Shown: in pieces, positions 36,382-46,371 of the stretch
How positions within the stretch are numbered: the stretch's first letter is position 1
Layout: each line of letters opens with the position of its first letter
From: 66-474 sp040255405
GTDB lineage: Bacteria > Pseudomonadota > Gammaproteobacteria > Xanthomonadales > Rhodanobacteraceae
NCBI GenBank assembly: GCA_040255405.1
Contig: JBDZUX010000003.1
Span: 62,001 to 126,000 of the forward strand
Direction: 5' to 3'
DNA: 64,000 nucleotides
Notes under the pieces: model-generated
Told to the model about the DNA's origin: nothing
Seen by the model: only the letters and a program-made list of their open reading frames with translations
The model's database searches: none
Position numbers and translations under genes: made by a program

Positions 36382-39300
36382 ATGAACAGCAAGTCTTTGC
36401 GCGCGCGACGTCGCCCCAATGGTTTCCAGCGCAAGGCGCTGGCACTGGCGGTCGGTGGAACGATAGCCCTCGCTTTCGGCGGCAGCGCGTTCGCGCAGGC
36501 CGTGAACGGCACCATCCAGGGCACGGTACCCGTCGCCCCCAACGAGACGATCCAGATCACGGGTGGCGCCGGTTACAACCGCACCGTCACCGTCGGGCCG
36601 TCGGGTCAATACTCGGTCACCCTGCCGGTCGGCACCTATACCGTTTCATTGCTGCAAAACGGACAAATGGTGCAGAGCCAGGCCGGCGTGGCTCCGGTTG
36701 CCGCGGGTGCAGTGACCGTCAATTTTGCGACGACGGCCCAGAACGCGCAGACGCTCAGCGCGGTCAACGTATCGGCGAGCGCGATTCCCGCGATCGACGT
36801 GACCACCACCAACCAGGTCACGACGATCACCCAGAAGCAGTTGCAGCAACTGCCGCTGCAACGCACGGCGGAAGACATCGCAATGCTGGCGCCGGGCGTA
36901 CAACCCGGTTCGGCCGTGCTGGTGGGCGGCCCGCTGGGAACCCCGTCGGTGACCTTCGGCGGCGCTTCGACCGCAGAAAATTCGTATTACATCGACGGCA
37001 TGCTTTCGAGTGCCGTGCTCGACGACCAGGGCGGCATCGGGCTGCCCTACAACTCGATCGAGCAGCAACAGACGTTCATCTCCGGCTACGGCGCCAAGTA
37101 CGGCCGCTCCATCGGCGGCGTGATCAACCAGATCGGCAGGACCGGGTCGAACGAATGGCACTTCGGCGTCCGCGCGCAGTGGTCGCCGGCGAGCTGGACC
37201 AGTGATCCCGAGAACACCTACTACGCCAACCCGCTGGTCACGCGGGACGGCCACCATGCCGGGGAGCTGTATTCCTACAACCAGGACAACCACGGCATGA
37301 ACACGGTCTACGACGCGTATGTCAGTGGCCCGATCATCAGGGACAAGCTGTTCTTCTTCCTGAGTGCCGAGGAGGACGATTCGAAGTACGCAAGCGTCAA
37401 CTGCAAGTATTGCCTGAATACGGAATTTTTCGACCAGACACACAAACCCAAGATTTACCTGAAACTCAACTGGAACATCAACGACAGCAATTTCCTGACG
37501 TTGACCGCGCTCCAAAGCTCGCTCAAGACGTGGAACTGGACTCATCTTTACAACTACGACACCCACACCGCGGGTGACTTTTACTACAAGGGCCAGACGG
37601 GCAAGAACGTCTACCGGATGGGGGTGCTCAACTACACCTCCTATATCACCGACGACCTGACCCTGCACGCGATGTACGGCAAGTCGCGCGAGCAATACGG
37701 CAGTTTCCAGCCCGGCTATCCCGGCTACGATCCTGACATGGTGTACGTGGGCGGCATCTCCAACCAGAATCCCGCGTACACGCCGAACGGCCCCATCGGC
37801 AATACCCAGAACGCCCTGACGGTGACGCCGGACAACCACCGTGTCGACCTCACCGACTATCGCGTGGACCTGGATTACAAGTGGCGCAACCACGACTTCC
37901 AGGTGGGCATCGACAACGACATCTCGAAGGATCTCAACGACGGCGTGGAAGCCACCGGGCCCGGTTACGGCTGGAGCTACGGCCTCGTCGAAGGCACGGA
38001 CATCGGCAAGCCGCTGGTTGGCACCGATCCGAATGCGGTTCCGTACGTGGCGCCGGTGAACTCGAATGCGGCGGGCGCCGGCGGCTATTACGTGATGAAG
38101 CTGTTCCAGGCCTACAACCCGTCCACACGCGTGGTCGAACGCGCGCAATACGTCCAGGACCGCTGGCAGGTCACGCCGAACTTCCTACTGACGCTGGGCT
38201 TGCGCAACGACCAGTTCGTCAACTACGACGCCGCAGGCCTGCCCTACATCAGGCTGACCAGCCCGAACTGGTCGCCGCGCGTCGGCTTCAGCTGGGACGT
38301 ACACGGCGATTCCACCATGAAGGTGTTCGGCAACGCGGGGCGCTATTACCTGACGCTGCCGGTCGGCGTCGGCACGACCGTCACCGCGCCGATCGTCAAC
38401 GTCACGCAATACGGCACCTACACCGGCATCGACCCGGCCACGGGCGCGCCGACCGGATTCCAGCCATTGCCGCAGAATCCCGCGGGCGGGGTGTCGTGCT
38501 GCAACCAGTACGGCTATCCGCGCAACAACCTGACCGTGGCTTCGCAGAACATCAAGGCGCCGTACTCCGACAACTTCGTGCTGGGCATGCAGCAGAAGCT
38601 CCATTTCCTGACCACGGATTGGGTGTTCGAGGCGACCGGCACGTTCGAGAAGCTGGGCACGATGATCGGCGGCACCGATGATGCCGCCTCCATGTGCGCG
38701 GAAGGCGTGCGCGAGGGCTACGACTGGATGACGCCGGAAACCTGCAGCCAATGGGTGCAGAGTCCGGTGATGGTCAATCCGGGCGTGGACCAGAAGATCT
38801 ACGTGAAGGCGCCCGACGGATCCCTGCGCCTGATCAACTGGACCGCGGAGGATCAAACCTTCGAGATGGGACCCAAGCGCAACTACTACGCGCTGGATCT
38901 TTCGCTCACCCACGTGTGGGACGGCAAGTGGTTCGGCAAGATCGACTACGTGTTCTCGAGGCTGTACGGCAACGACGCCGGCCCGGTCGGACCGATGTAC
39001 GAGTCCAGCGGGACCGTGGCTTACCTCACCGCCGTCTGGGCCTACCCCAGGATCATGGACAACTCCAATGGTGTCCTCGGCACCGACCGCAAGCATTCGC
39101 TCAAGCTCTACGGCGCGTATGCGATCACCCCGGATTGGATCGTGGGCGCCAATGTATGGATTGCGTCCGGTACGCCGCGGATGTGCCGCGGGGCCTACGG
39201 GCCGGACCAGGTGCGCCTGCATACCTCGAGCCAGTACCACTGGTGCGGCGGCGTACCCATCGCGCCGGGTTCGGGGGTTCCCCCCTACGGGGCGAAGCGC

Positions 39301-39525
39301 ACGCCCTGGATCCACAACGTCAACTTGAGCGTGGACTACAAGCCCGGCTGGGCCGAGCACAAGCTCGACTTCAAATTCCAGGTCTTCAACGTGTTCAACA
39401 GGCAAACGCCCACGTTCTACGGTGACTATTTCATTTCGACCTCGAGCCCCGGCACCAGCTACAACATGATCGAAGCCCGGATGCCACCGCGTTCCGAACA
39501 GATTTCGGTTGCCTACAACTGGTGA
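36382..39525 (+). CDS. Oar-like TonB-dependent receptor with N-terminal carboxypeptidase-regulatory-like domain
   Basis: A 1047-aa outer-membrane protein. The signal peptide (1-37) ends in SAFAQA. A CarboxypepD_reg-like beta-sandwich (about 38-115; GTVPVAPNETIQITGGAGYNRTVTV in part) follows, then a plug starting near 140 (TTTNQVTTITQKQL..LAPGV) and a long 22-strand-type barrel ending in an aromatic (YNW). The Oar family includes receptors for large or peptidic substrates. It is clearly paralogous to 57230-60361 along its whole length. It is driven by promoter copy B and followed by a TPR-sulfotransferase gene. The substrate is unknown; muropeptides or peptides are inferred from context. Confidence 0.9.
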   Translation: MNSKSLRARRRPNGFQRKALALAVGGTIALAFGGSAFAQAVNGTIQGTVPVAPNETIQITGGAGYNRTVTVGPSGQYSVTLPVGTYTVSLLQNGQMVQSQAGVAPVAAGAVTVNFATTAQNAQTLSAVNVSASAIPAIDVTTTNQVTTITQKQLQQLPLQRTAEDIAMLAPGVQPGSAVLVGGPLGTPSVTFGGASTAENSYYIDGMLSSAVLDDQGGIGLPYNSIEQQQTFISGYGAKYGRSIGGVINQIGRTGSNEWHFGVRAQWSPASWTSDPENTYYANPLVTRDGHHAGELYSYNQDNHGMNTVYDAYVSGPIIRDKLFFFLSAEEDDSKYASVNCKYCLNTEFFDQTHKPKIYLKLNWNINDSNFLTLTALQSSLKTWNWTHLYNYDTHTAGDFYYKGQTGKNVYRMGVLNYTSYITDDLTLHAMYGKSREQYGSFQPGYPGYDPDMVYVGGISNQNPAYTPNGPIGNTQNALTVTPDNHRVDLTDYRVDLDYKWRNHDFQVGIDNDISKDLNDGVEATGPGYGWSYGLVEGTDIGKPLVGTDPNAVPYVAPVNSNAAGAGGYYVMKLFQAYNPSTRVVERAQYVQDRWQVTPNFLLTLGLRNDQFVNYDAAGLPYIRLTSPNWSPRVGFSWDVHGDSTMKVFGNAGRYYLTLPVGVGTTVTAPIVNVTQYGTYTGIDPATGAPTGFQPLPQNPAGGVSCCNQYGYPRNNLTVASQNIKAPYSDNFVLGMQQKLHFLTTDWVFEATGTFEKLGTMIGGTDDAASMCAEGVREGYDWMTPETCSQWVQSPVMVNPGVDQKIYVKAPDGSLRLINWTAEDQTFEMGPKRNYYALDLSLTHVWDGKWFGKIDYVFSRLYGNDAGPVGPMYESSGTVAYLTAVWAYPRIMDNSNGVLGTDRKHSLKLYGAYAITPDWIVGANVWIASGTPRMCRGAYGPDQVRLHTSSQYHWCGGVPIAPGSGVPPYGAKRTPWIHNVNLSVDYKPGWAEHKLDFKFQVFNVFNRQTPTFYGDYFISTSSPGTSYNMIEARMPPRSEQISVAYNW

Positions 39526-39539
39526 TCCGTCGATGAAGC

Positions 39540-39577
39540 GGGCGCGCATCGGGTTTGCTGGCAACCGGTGCGCGCCC
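39540..39577 (+). terminator. Long hairpin between TonB receptor 1 and its sulfotransferase
   Basis: GGGCGCGCA / TGCGCGCCC is a perfect 9-bp outer stem, with further pairing inside. There is no T-tract, so it is more likely an attenuating or RNA-processing hairpin than a full terminator. The paralogous pair has a true terminator at the same place (60385). Confidence 0.5.
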
Positions 39578-39618
39578 AACGCAAGCCGTTGCGCCCTGGG
39601 CGTTGCACGGGCGACAAC

Positions 39619-41232
39619 GTGAACTCCCACGCAGAAACCGGCTCGGCCGTCACGGCGGCGGGCGCGCCGCTCTCGCCCGTCGCCAGGCGCTTGCTGGCGA
39701 GGGCCCGCGGCGAATGGGAAGCGTCGCAGTTCGACGCCGCCGAGCGGTCAGTGACCAGCGCGCTGGCACTCGCGCCGCACGATCCCCGGGCGGTGCGGAT
39801 GCTGGGCATGGTCGCACGCAGCCGCGGCGATTACGCCAAGGCCATCGATTGCTTCCGCGCGGTGCTGGCGACGTGGCCCGAGGATGTCTTCTTGCGCACC
39901 GAACTCGGCCTCTCGCTGCTTGCGCTGGGTGAAGCCCAGGGCGCCATCGAACACTTCCGGCACGCTTGCGAAATGGCGCCCGATTCGGGCCCGGCGTGGT
40001 TCAACCTTGGCGAGGCGCTGTGGCAACAGGCGTGTGGCGACGAAGCCGTCGCGGCCTTGCAGCGGTCGTTGGCACTCCAGCCGCGGCATGTCGAGGCACG
40101 TATTTCGCTGGCACGGGCGTGCGCCGGCCTGGGTCGCGCGGAGGCTGCGGTCGCGGCGTTTCGCGAGGTGGTGCGCCGCAACCCCGACAGCGCCGACGGT
40201 TGGTACGGGCTGTCACTGAACACGGTTCTCGGCGCCGCCGATGTTGCACACCTGCAGCAACTTTTTGCGCGCACCGACCTGGCCGCCCGCGCGCACTACC
40301 TGTGCGGCTTCGCATTGGCAAAAGCGCTGGAAGACCAGCGTGATTTCGCACGCGCGTTCGAAGTCCTTGGGCAGGCGAACGCGTCACAACGCGCGGCCAT
40401 GCCGGCGAAATGGGACGCCGCCGAAGAGGTCCGGTTCACGAATGCGATCCAGGACGCCTTCGCGAAGGCCGTCCCCGACTCACCGGATGCCACGGCCGGC
40501 AAGGAAGTCATCCTGATCACCGGCATGCCGCGTTCCGGTTCGACGCTCATCGAGCAGATGCTCGCTTCGCATCCGGCCGTTGAAGGCGCAAATGAAATCA
40601 ACGACATGCCGCAGATTATTGATGCGGAATCACGACGCCGCGGCTCGGCATTCCCCTTGTGGGTGGCCGACGCGGCGGCCGACGATTGGCAGCGCCTCGG
40701 CCAGGAATACCTTGCGCGAACCGCGCGCTGGCGGGCGGCCAAACCGCGTTTCACCGACAAGAATCTGCTGGGCTGGCATTACGTGGGCGCCGCGCTCGCC
40801 ATGTTGCCGGCGGCGCGCGTGATCATCGTGCGGCGCGATCCCGTGGAGACCTGCCTGGCATGCTATCGCCACTGTTTCACCGACGCGGCTGGCTTCGCGT
40901 GCGATCTAGATGACCTCGCGGACTACTGCGCCGGTTTCCTGCGCTTGACCCGTTTCTGGCTGGATCGATATCCGGCGCGCGTGTTCGACCTGCAGTACGA
41001 AGCACTGGTCGCCGACCCCGAAGGCGTCATCCGCCACGTGCTGGATTTCTGCGGATTGCCCTTCGATCCCGCATGTCTCGAACCCCACAAGACAGCGCGC
41101 GCCGTGCTGACGCCCAGCGCCTCGCAAGTGCGACAGCCCCTGCACCGCAGCAGTGCACGCAGCGCGCACTACGGCGACAAGCTGGATCATTTGCGCCAGC
41201 GCTTGCGCAACGCGGGCGTGGCAGTGGAATGA
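39619..41232 (+). CDS. TPR-repeat sulfotransferase (paralogue 1)
   Basis: A 537-aa protein. The N-terminal half (about 20-250) is made of TPR helices (GEWEASQFDAAERSV, AWFNLGEALWQQACGDEAVAAL). The C-terminal half is a PAPS-dependent sulfotransferase: the 5'-phosphosulfate loop GMPRSGSTLIEQ at about 302 and the 3'-phosphate-binding RVIIVRRDPVETCL at about 400. Architecture resembles TPR-sulfotransferases of the Sulfotransfer_3 group, some of which act on protein tyrosines or glycans. Start GTG 39619 is chosen because it gives a length equal to the paralogue (538 aa). The GTG at 39568 falls inside a hairpin. No signal peptide, so cytoplasmic. Acceptor unknown. Confidence 0.82.
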   Translation: MNSHAETGSAVTAAGAPLSPVARRLLARARGEWEASQFDAAERSVTSALALAPHDPRAVRMLGMVARSRGDYAKAIDCFRAVLATWPEDVFLRTELGLSLLALGEAQGAIEHFRHACEMAPDSGPAWFNLGEALWQQACGDEAVAALQRSLALQPRHVEARISLARACAGLGRAEAAVAAFREVVRRNPDSADGWYGLSLNTVLGAADVAHLQQLFARTDLAARAHYLCGFALAKALEDQRDFARAFEVLGQANASQRAAMPAKWDAAEEVRFTNAIQDAFAKAVPDSPDATAGKEVILITGMPRSGSTLIEQMLASHPAVEGANEINDMPQIIDAESRRRGSAFPLWVADAAADDWQRLGQEYLARTARWRAAKPRFTDKNLLGWHYVGAALAMLPAARVIIVRRDPVETCLACYRHCFTDAAGFACDLDDLADYCAGFLRLTRFWLDRYPARVFDLQYEALVADPEGVIRHVLDFCGLPFDPACLEPHKTARAVLTPSASQVRQPLHRSSARSAHYGDKLDHLRQRLRNAGVAVE

Positions 41233-41284
41233 GCGGTACGGGGCACGACGGCGTCAGGCTGCCACACCGATCACTCGAAGAGCG

Positions 41285-42217
41285 TCACTCGAGCGCCAAC
41301 GCATCGCGCACCCGGCCGCCCGTGGCGTCCAGCCGGCGCTCGGCTTCGCCCGCATCGCAGCCACGCAGCAGCATCACCACGGCGGGTTTGACCCGTCCTT
41401 GCGTCGCCCCGAGTGCGGCGGCGCCGGCGGCTTCGTCCACGCCGGTGACCTGCCGAACCATCCGCAACGCGCGCCGGCGAAGTTTCGCGTTGGTCGCCCG
41501 CACGTCGACCATGTACGGGCCGTAGGTTTTGCCGAGCCGCACCATCACCGCAGTCGACAACGTGCTCAGCGCGATTTTCTGGGCGGTGCCCGCGCACAGC
41601 CGAGTGGAACCGGCGATGACTTCCGGCCCCGTCAACAGTTCGATCGCGGTGTCGGCGACATCGGCGAGCGCACTGCGGGCATTGTTGACGATTGCGATGG
41701 TGCGGCTCCCGACCGCGCGCGCATGACGCAAAGCGCCGATCACGTACGGCGTGCGCCCCGATGCGGTGATCCCGACCACGGCATCGTTCGGCCCGAGATT
41801 CCTCGCCCGCAAATCGGAGGCACCGGCGTCGGCATCGTCTTCCGCGCCTTCGACGGCCTCCTGCACCGCGGCCGGACCCCCGGCAATCAGTGCCACGACC
41901 AATTCCGGCGGAGTATTGAACGTCGGCGGACATTCCGACGCGTCGAGGATCGCCAGCCGGCCCGAAGTGCCGGCGCCGACATAAAACAGGCGCCCGCCTC
42001 GCGCCAGGCGCGCGGCGATGGCATCCGCGGCGGCGGCGATTGCCGGGACGGCCGCCATCGCGGCGCTTTGCGCGGCGCGCTGGCCTTCCACGAGGGTGCG
42101 TACCAGCTCATCGGTCGAGCGGCGATCGAGATCATCCAGATCCGTCCGGACGGATTCGGTCGCGAGAACATCGAGCGCGGCATCTTGCGGTGCGGGCGTT
42201 TGCATGGATGAATTCAC
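41285..42217 (-). CDS. murQ: N-acetylmuramic acid 6-phosphate etherase
   Basis: A 310-aa SIS-fold enzyme that cleaves the D-lactyl ether of MurNAc-6-phosphate to GlcNAc-6-phosphate and D-lactate. MurQ signatures are RLFYVGAGTSGRLAILDASECPPTF (parts), VVGITASGRTPYVIGAL, VIAGSTRLCAGTAQKIALS and KTYGPYMVDVRATNAKL. The start GTG 42217 overlaps the TGA of the kinase gene (GTGA), implying coupled translation. ATG 42205 is the alternative. It is the last gene of a minus-strand operon with an SSS symporter, MurA and a sugar kinase. Confidence 0.93.
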   Translation of the reverse strand: MNSSMQTPAPQDAALDVLATESVRTDLDDLDRRSTDELVRTLVEGQRAAQSAAMAAVPAIAAAADAIAARLARGGRLFYVGAGTSGRLAILDASECPPTFNTPPELVVALIAGGPAAVQEAVEGAEDDADAGASDLRARNLGPNDAVVGITASGRTPYVIGALRHARAVGSRTIAIVNNARSALADVADTAIELLTGPEVIAGSTRLCAGTAQKIALSTLSTAVMVRLGKTYGPYMVDVRATNAKLRRRALRMVRQVTGVDEAAGAAALGATQGRVKPAVVMLLRGCDAGEAERRLDATGGRVRDALALE

Positions 42218-43215
42218 GGGTCTAGTCCTTTCGCTCGCGCCACCCATTGTTCGTGGATGCCATCATCGACGAGGGCAACGTGGCGGGCGCCGTCGATGGA
42301 TGTGCCTGCCGCCGGCTGCAGCCGCAGCTTGGTGCCGCTCCGATCGAGTGCCGCTTGCAGCGGATCGAGCAGGACCGGCCCGAGATTCACGAGGCCGCCG
42401 ATGATGACCGCCGTCACCGGCCCCTTACTTTCCAGCGCCCCGGCGGCTGCAACCATCGAATCGGCCAGCGCCGTCGCGGCCGCGTCGATCAGCTGCGCGG
42501 CAACCGCATCGCCGCGGCGTGCCGCTTCGGCCACGGCGGGCGCGAATTTGGCCAGGCTGCGCGCGGGATTCGGATCGAAACCGAGTTTCATCACGTATTC
42601 GCCGAGCGAGCCGAACTGCGTGGCCGCGGCTTCCGAAAGTGCGGTCGCAGGACCGCGGCCATCGTCGGCCCGCGCCGCCGCCTGCAAGCCTTGGCGACCG
42701 AGCCACGCACCGCTGCCTTCGTCGCCGATCCATGGGCCCCAGCCATCCACCTGGCGAAACCGTCCATCGGAACCGATCGCCACGGTCACCGCACCGGTTC
42801 CCGCTGCCAGTACCACCCCCGGTTTGCCGCCGAGCGCGCCCGCGTGCGACGTGATCGCATCGCTCGTCACGGCGACCATCCGCGCCGGCAGCGAGCGGGC
42901 AAGTTGCTCCGCCAATCGGCGCGCGGACGCCGGCGCGTTCAGGGCACCGGGCGCACCCACGCCTGCGGCATCGACGCGGTCGACACGGTGTGCCTTCAGC
43001 AGCGGCTCGACGATCGCGAGAATGGCCGCCTCGGCAACCTCGGGACCGTTCGCGGCGCCCAGGCCGAGGCTGCCGTCACCGCTGGCGACGGCTTCGGGTT
43101 CCGGTGCGTTGCCGCGCCACAACGCGGCGCGGCAACCGGTTCTGCCGACATCGATCGCCAACACGACCGGCGAGGCCTCTCCCCGATGTTCGGAATCGTG
43201 ATGGGACCTTCCCAC
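42214..43215 (-). CDS. BadF/BadG-type N-acetylhexosamine kinase (MurK/NagK-like)
   Basis: A 333-aa ASKHA-fold kinase. ATP/sugar motifs: VLAIDVGRTGCRAALW (phosphate 1), GVVLAAGTGAVTVAIG (phosphate 2), GWGPWIGDEGSGAWLGRQGL (the typical BadF/NAGK DEGSG block) and VIIGGLVNLG near the C-terminus. Members phosphorylate GlcNAc and/or MurNAc at O6 (human NAGK, Clostridium MurK). Placed directly before murQ with a 4-bp overlap, MurNAc is the likely substrate. The start is a GTG at 43215. A GTG a few codons later is possible. Confidence 0.86.
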   Translation of the reverse strand: MGRSHHDSEHRGEASPVVLAIDVGRTGCRAALWRGNAPEPEAVASGDGSLGLGAANGPEVAEAAILAIVEPLLKAHRVDRVDAAGVGAPGALNAPASARRLAEQLARSLPARMVAVTSDAITSHAGALGGKPGVVLAAGTGAVTVAIGSDGRFRQVDGWGPWIGDEGSGAWLGRQGLQAAARADDGRGPATALSEAAATQFGSLGEYVMKLGFDPNPARSLAKFAPAVAEAARRGDAVAAQLIDAAATALADSMVAAAGALESKGPVTAVIIGGLVNLGPVLLDPLQAALDRSGTKLRLQPAAGTSIDGARHVALVDDGIHEQWVARAKGLDP

Positions 43216-43236
43216 TCGACGTGACGACCCGGGCGC

Positions 43237-44583
43237 TCAGCCAGCGGCAGACAAGGGCGCCGGTGCCGCGGCTGGACCACCCGTTGCAGGGCCCGCGTCA
43301 TTCCCGGCAGGCGTGCTTCGCTCGTCATCGGCAAGGCTGCGGATCGATGCGCCCAATTGCCGCAGCTTGCTCTCGATGTCTTCATAGCCGCGATAGATGT
43401 GATAGATGCGGCGAATTTCCGTAGTGCCCTGGGCCACCAGCGCGGCCAGCACGAGGCCGGCCGATGCGCGAAGGTCGGTCGCCATCACCGGCGCGGCCGT
43501 CAGGTTTTCGCTGCCGGTGATGATGACGGTGTTGCCTTCGATCTTGGCCTTGGCGCCCATCCGCTGCAATTCGAGGATGTGCATGAAGCGGTTCTCGAAC
43601 AGGTTCTCGATGATCACGCCCGACCCTTCCGCCACCGCGTCCAGCGCACAGAACTGGGCCTGCATGTCGGTGGGAAAACCGGGATAAGGCGATGTCGTGA
43701 TGTCCACGGCGCAGGGGCGCCGCCCGCGCATGTCGAGTTCGATCCAGTCGTCGCCGAGCTCGATGTGCGCGCCCGCATGCTGCAACTTGGACAATACCGC
43801 AAGCAGCAGCTTGGGCTGCGTGTCATGGATGCGCACCTTGCCGCGCGTGATCGCGCCGGCAACCAGATACGTGCCGGTTTCGATCCGGTCCGGCAATACA
43901 TCATGGGCGGCGCCGTGCAAGCGGTCGACGCCTTCGATCGTGATGACGCTGGAGCCCGCGCCCTCGATGTGCGCGCCCATGCGTTGCAGGCAGTTCGCCA
44001 GATCGACGATTTCCGGCTCGCGCGCTGCATTGGCAATGACCGTGCGCCCCTTCGCAAGCGTCGCTGCCATCATCAGGTTTTCGGTGCCGGTGACCGTCAC
44101 CTTTTCGAGCAGGATGTCGGCACCCCGCAGACGGCTTGCGCGGGCCTTGATGTAGCCCTCCTCCACCGAGATCTCGGCCCCCATCGCCATCAGGCCCTGG
44201 AGGTGCAGGTCGACCGGCCGCGCGCCGATGGCGCAGCCGCCCGGCAACGACACATCGGCCTCGCCGAAGCGGGCCAGCAACGGCCCCAGCACCAGGATGG
44301 ACGCGCGCATCGTCTTGACCAGGTCGTACGGCGCGAAGCAGGCGTGCACGTCGCTGGCGTCCACATCGAGTTGCATGTCGCTGCCGAGGCTCAGCTTGAC
44401 GCCCATCTGCGCCAGCAGCGTGTTCATCGTCACGATGTCCTGCAGTTGCGGGATATTGCGAAGACGCAGCGGCTCCGCCGCCAGCAGGGAGGCCGCCAGG
44501 ATCGGCAGCGCGGCATTCTTGGCACCCGATGCGCGGATGTCGCCACGGAGTTGCGCCCCGCCGTCAATCAGAAACTTGTCCAT
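43237..44583 (-). CDS. murA: UDP-N-acetylglucosamine 1-carboxyvinyltransferase (MurA paralogue)
   Basis: A 448-aa EPSP-synthase-fold enzyme that transfers enolpyruvate from PEP to UDP-GlcNAc, the first committed step of peptidoglycan synthesis. Lys22 (GAKNAALPI), the catalytic Cys117 in SLPGGCAIGARPVDLH and Arg/Asp near 390 (TDLRASAGLVLAAL) are intact, so it should be active and fosfomycin-sensitive. It is about 30 residues longer than E. coli MurA because of a Pro/Ala-rich C-terminal tail. It sits 21 bp before the kinase gene inside a MurNAc operon, not in the usual yrbA/bolA context, so it may be a second copy. ATG 44583 has GAAAGAGG upstream. Confidence 0.9.
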   Translation of the reverse strand: MDKFLIDGGAQLRGDIRASGAKNAALPILAASLLAAEPLRLRNIPQLQDIVTMNTLLAQMGVKLSLGSDMQLDVDASDVHACFAPYDLVKTMRASILVLGPLLARFGEADVSLPGGCAIGARPVDLHLQGLMAMGAEISVEEGYIKARASRLRGADILLEKVTVTGTENLMMAATLAKGRTVIANAAREPEIVDLANCLQRMGAHIEGAGSSVITIEGVDRLHGAAHDVLPDRIETGTYLVAGAITRGKVRIHDTQPKLLLAVLSKLQHAGAHIELGDDWIELDMRGRRPCAVDITTSPYPGFPTDMQAQFCALDAVAEGSGVIIENLFENRFMHILELQRMGAKAKIEGNTVIITGSENLTAAPVMATDLRASAGLVLAALVAQGTTEIRRIYHIYRGYEDIESKLRQLGASIRSLADDERSTPAGNDAGPATGGPAAAPAPLSAAG

Positions 44584-44862
44584 CCATACCTCTTTCACTT
44601 CGCATGGAGATCGACTTCTCCGGGTCAGCCGCGGTTGCAGACTTCGGCATGCGCCGGCCCGGGCCGGCGCGAAGACGTGCGAGCATTTTTCGATCGTCGG
44701 GAACGACTGGAAAATGAAACCGCTGATCGCGCACGCGGTTTTGGGCGGCCGGCAAGCCACGCATCGGCTTTCCCGGCATCCTACCGGAGAAAATCAGGAT
44801 TTGTGCAGTGATCGACGTCATGGATTCAGCGTGTCGGTGGCGCAGTTCATCCGCACTGACCA

Positions 44863-46371
44863 TCACTGCGGCTCGGCCGCGTGCCGTTGCCCGTCGGAAG
44901 GGGTGCCCACGGAAACCGGTTGTCCCCGTGGATGGGTCAGCGACAGCCCGCCGCCGACCAGCAGCGTGATTGCCACGCCGATCGGGACGTACCAGGGAAA
45001 CGCCAGCGCATGCCCGTGGATTTTCACGCCGAGCACCACCACGGCCATGATGACCACCGTGGCGATGAAGGCGACCGCGCCGTCGCGCTGGTTGGCACGC
45101 TTGACCAGCAGTCCGAGCAAAAACGCGCCCAGCAGCGCGCCATAGGTATAGCCGGTGATGCTCAATCCCAGCACCACGACCGCGCTGTGGGTGTCGGTGA
45201 ACATCGACGCGAAACCGACCAGCGCGCCGGCCCAGAACAGCGTCGAAATCCGCGAGATGCGCAGCATCGTCTTGTCGCCATGATCGCGGCGGCCAAACAG
45301 GCGGATCAGGTCGGTAAGCGTCGAGTTGGACATCGAGTTCATGGCCGACGACAGCGAACCCATCGTCGCGCCGAGGATGCCGGCGACCATCAGCCCCGAT
45401 ATGCCCGGCGGCAAACCGCGGATGACGAATTCCGGGAACAGGTCGTCGGGCCCGCTCAGGCCAAGTTGCGCCGGGGTGCGGCCACCGAACTTGATCCACA
45501 GCAGCGTGCCGACCAGCGAAAACAGCGCGAATTGCGCCATCACGAACACCGCGCTGCCGACCATGGCCTTGCGGCTGTCGCGCAGGTTCCTGCAGGCGAG
45601 GATGCGTTGCACCATGAGCTGGTCGGCGCCGTGCGAGGCCATGGTGAACACGGCGCCGCCGAAGATGGCGGCCACGAACGCAAACGGGCTGGTCAGGATC
45701 GGTGCGTGAAAGTCGAAGACCTGGAATTTTCCGGCAGCAAACGCGTGATCCAGATCGGCCAGCGAAGTTCCATGCAACAGGATCCCGACACTCAGCAGCG
45801 CGCCGCCGAGGTAAAGCATCATCTGGATCGCGTCCGTCCACACTACCGCGCGGATACCGCCGATGTAGGTGTAGGCAACGGTCACGCCCGCCAGCACCAC
45901 GATGATTTCCAGATAGCTCGCATGCACGCCGATGGCCGCGAGCAGCAATGCGATCGGAATCGCGGACGCGAACAACCGCACGCCTTCGGCCAGCAGGCGG
46001 GTGACCAGGAACGTCGCCGATGCCAAGCCCTGCACCTTGGGTCCGAAGCGCAGCCCGAGGTATTGGTAGGCACTGACCAGGTTGCCGCGCGCGTACAGCG
46101 GCAGCAGCACGATCGCGACGATGCTGCGCCCCAGCAAGTAACCGAACGCCAGCTCGACGAAGCCGTACGCGCCAAGGTAGGCAACCCCTGGCACGCTGAT
46201 CACGGTCAGCGTCGAAGTCTCCGTCGCGACGATCGAGAAACACACCGCCCACCACGACAGGTTGCGTTCGCCCACGAAGTAATCGGTCGCCGAGCGCTGC
46301 CTGCCACTGATGCGCAGTCCGATCGCCGCAATCACGATCAGGTAGACGACGATGATGGCGAGGTCGAGCAC
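44863..46371 (-). CDS. Sodium:solute symporter (SSS family), probable MurNAc/amino-sugar importer
   Basis: A 502-aa inner-membrane symporter with about 13 helices. It begins LDLAIIVVYLIVIAAIGLRISGR and holds the SSS sequences SATDYFVGERNLSWWAVCFSIVATETSTL and GTLLWIKFGGR. The initiator is GTG at 46371; the frame upstream is open but meaningless. It lies first in an operon with MurA, a MurNAc-type kinase and MurQ, so MurNAc or a related amino sugar is the probable cargo (inference). The phosphotransferase transporter MurP is absent, which fits a free-sugar importer plus kinase route, as known for Tannerella. Controlled by LysR-type promoter copy D. Confidence 0.86.
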   Translation of the reverse strand: MLDLAIIVVYLIVIAAIGLRISGRQRSATDYFVGERNLSWWAVCFSIVATETSTLTVISVPGVAYLGAYGFVELAFGYLLGRSIVAIVLLPLYARGNLVSAYQYLGLRFGPKVQGLASATFLVTRLLAEGVRLFASAIPIALLLAAIGVHASYLEIIVVLAGVTVAYTYIGGIRAVVWTDAIQMMLYLGGALLSVGILLHGTSLADLDHAFAAGKFQVFDFHAPILTSPFAFVAAIFGGAVFTMASHGADQLMVQRILACRNLRDSRKAMVGSAVFVMAQFALFSLVGTLLWIKFGGRTPAQLGLSGPDDLFPEFVIRGLPPGISGLMVAGILGATMGSLSSAMNSMSNSTLTDLIRLFGRRDHGDKTMLRISRISTLFWAGALVGFASMFTDTHSAVVVLGLSITGYTYGALLGAFLLGLLVKRANQRDGAVAFIATVVIMAVVVLGVKIHGHALAFPWYVPIGVAITLLVGGGLSLTHPRGQPVSVGTPSDGQRHAAEPQ

